The notes under the pieces were generated by a model. It was not told where the DNA came from and made no database searches. It saw nothing but the letters and a program-made list of their open reading frames with translations. A DNA stretch of 8,202 nt. Origin: Chloroflexota bacterium (lineage in GTDB: Bacteria; Chloroflexota; Limnocylindria; Limnocylindrales; CSP1-4). Each line of letters begins with the position of its first letter. Positions within the stretch are counted from its first letter, which is position 1. This document shows, piece after piece, positions 7,725-8,202 of the stretch. Position numbers and translations under genes: made by a program. The stretch covers positions 1 through 8,202 of the forward strand of contig JACCQX010000049.1 of the NCBI GenBank assembly GCA_013813905.1. The letters run 5' to 3'.

Positions 7725-7740
7725 GGCGGGGCCGCCCGCC
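7725..7740 (+). terminator. Terminator-like hairpin after gcvPB
   Basis: GGCGGG (7725-7730) pairs with CCCGCC (7735-7740) around a GCCG loop, 21 bases after the gcvPB stop. Only two T residues follow, and these belong to the next promoter's -35 box. A second small stem, GGGAC/GTCCC (7683-7687 with 7693-7697), lies in the last codons of gcvPB. Position suggests the operon's end, but efficient intrinsic termination is doubtful. Confidence 0.4.
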
Positions 7741-7771
7741 TTGACACTCGTGGGACGCGCCAACCTATAAT
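7741..7771 (+). promoter_or_regulatory. Sigma-70-type promoter with perfect hexamers and a 19-base spacer
   Basis: TTGACA (7741-7746) and TATAAT (7766-7771) both match the consensus exactly and stand out in GC-rich DNA. The spacer is 19 bases, two above optimum. Transcription would begin near A7778, 7 bases after the -10 box. It should drive the solute-binding lipoprotein gene. Confidence 0.75.
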
Positions 7772-7777
7772 GCTGCC

Positions 7778-7897
7778 ACCTCTGGCCACTCCGTGGGAGA
7801 CGTGCGCTCGGTTGCGCGCGTGGCGGGGTGACCAGCGGGTGAACGGGGCGATCGAGCCACCTGGCCAACGACGCCCGACAGAGGAGGATGGACTTTG
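7778..7897 (+). promoter_or_regulatory. Leader of the lipoprotein gene with a potential multi-branch RNA fold
   Basis: On paper the leader closes with TGGCCA (7783-7788) pairing TGGCCA (7862-7867). Inside, nearly back to back, are CTCC/GGAG (7789-7792 with 7796-7799), CGTGCGC/GCGCGCG (7801-7807 with 7814-7820, one G-U pair, six-base loop) and TGGC/GCCA (7821-7824 with 7856-7859). Fourteen bases later comes AGGAGG (7882-7887), 10 bases before the ATG. It matches no riboswitch core I recognise. The ribosome-binding site is solid; the fold is a hypothesis. Confidence 0.45.
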
Positions 7898-8202
7898 ATG
7901 AGTCTCCGGACTCGGCGAGGCCTCGCAGTGTGGGCCTCGATCATGATGGTAGCGGCCGCCTGCACGGGCGGGACCGCGACGCAAGCCCCTCCAGTAGTGC
8001 CGCCTGCGAGCGCGCCCGCCAGCGCGCCGCCGGATGAGTCCGCTCCGCCCGGCTCGTCGATGGGCTCACCCGCCCCGGAAGGCACCCTGGTGTACGCGCT
8101 CGATGGCCAGATCACCCAGCTGACGAACGCGAACTCCGACGTTCCCACGGCTGAGGCGGTGGGCTGGCTGTACAGCGCCATCTATCGCTACAACGAGAGC
8201 CT
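7898..8202 (+). CDS. ABC-transporter solute-binding lipoprotein (peptide/nickel, family 5), N-terminal part
   Basis: Probable extracytoplasmic binding protein delivering peptides or a similar solute to an ABC permease. Only the first 101 codons lie in the window. The N-terminus has a basic start (residues 4-7, RTRR), a hydrophobic stretch AVWASIMMVAAA and Cys22, the likely lipidation site. The lipobox VAAAC is not canonical because position -3 is Ala instead of Leu. Residues 23 to about 60 are a Pro/Ala/Ser linker typical of surface lipoproteins. Then TLVYALDGQITQLTNANSD and VGWLYSAIYRYNES resemble the start of the family-5 (OppA/DppA-like) mature domain. The ATG at 7898 is set by AGGAGG 10 bases upstream. 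ATG 7888 is in another frame. The family call rests on a short segment; permease genes would be expected to the right. Confidence 0.72.
   Translation, partial: MSLRTRRGLAVWASIMMVAAACTGGTATQAPPVVPPASAPASAPPDESAPPGSSMGSPAPEGTLVYALDGQITQLTNANSDVPTAEAVGWLYSAIYRYNES

Noticed and set aside
7888..8038. ATG at 7888 directly after AGGAGG as the start of a gene
   Set aside because: It sits too close to the ribosome-binding site and reads a different frame that stops within about 150 bases; the frame from 7898 gives a signal peptide, lipidation Cys and a family-5 binding-protein start.

Overview
The window is very GC-rich, free-living-type bacterial DNA. Codons are strongly G/C-ending, coding density is high, and the promoter-like boxes are of the ordinary housekeeping sigma type. 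It holds one divergent gene pair, a tight glycine-cleavage operon and the start of a lipoprotein gene. The glycine decarboxylase is split into two subunits (gcvPA and gcvPB), the arrangement found in many Gram-positive bacteria, Thermus, Chloroflexota and archaea rather than in Escherichia coli. Together with the GC content and the family-5 solute-binding lipoprotein, this suggests a Chloroflexota-like or actinobacterial-like organism. That placement is inference; there is no marker gene such as rRNA here.

Layout: (1) 1-1127, minus strand: the first 375 codons or so of aconitate hydratase A, running off the left edge. (2) 1128-1294: divergent spacer. (3) 1295-2308, plus strand: an NAD(P)-binding Rossmann/DUF2520 protein with an odd His/Pro-rich N-terminus. 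(4) 2309-2709: about 400 bases with no convincing gene. It has a candidate promoter and many GC-rich inverted repeats, so it may be a long structured leader. (5) 2710-7703, plus strand: Nudix hydrolase, gcvT, gcvH, gcvPA and gcvPB, joined by 4-base overlaps or short gaps and almost certainly one transcript. (6) 7704-7897: a terminator-like hairpin, a perfect-hexamer TTGACA/TATAAT promoter with a long spacer, and a roughly 120-base leader that folds on paper into a compact multi-branch junction. (7) 7898 to the right edge: the start of a lipoprotein of the peptide/nickel ABC-transporter solute-binding family.

How the genes work together: GcvPA/GcvPB decarboxylate glycine and load the aminomethyl group on the lipoyl arm of GcvH. 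GcvT passes the one-carbon unit to tetrahydrofolate and releases ammonia. The fourth component, dihydrolipoamide dehydrogenase, is not in the window and is presumably encoded elsewhere. The Nudix enzyme leads the operon; its substrate cannot be read from sequence.

The core genes are ordinary. The less ordinary signals lie between them: a relay of two tiny ORFs linking the Nudix gene to gcvT through successive ATGA overlaps, a 17-base hairpin-forming direct repeat directly upstream of gcvT where no ribosome-binding site is visible, the inverted-repeat-rich stretch before the Nudix gene, and the junction-like leader of the lipoprotein gene.
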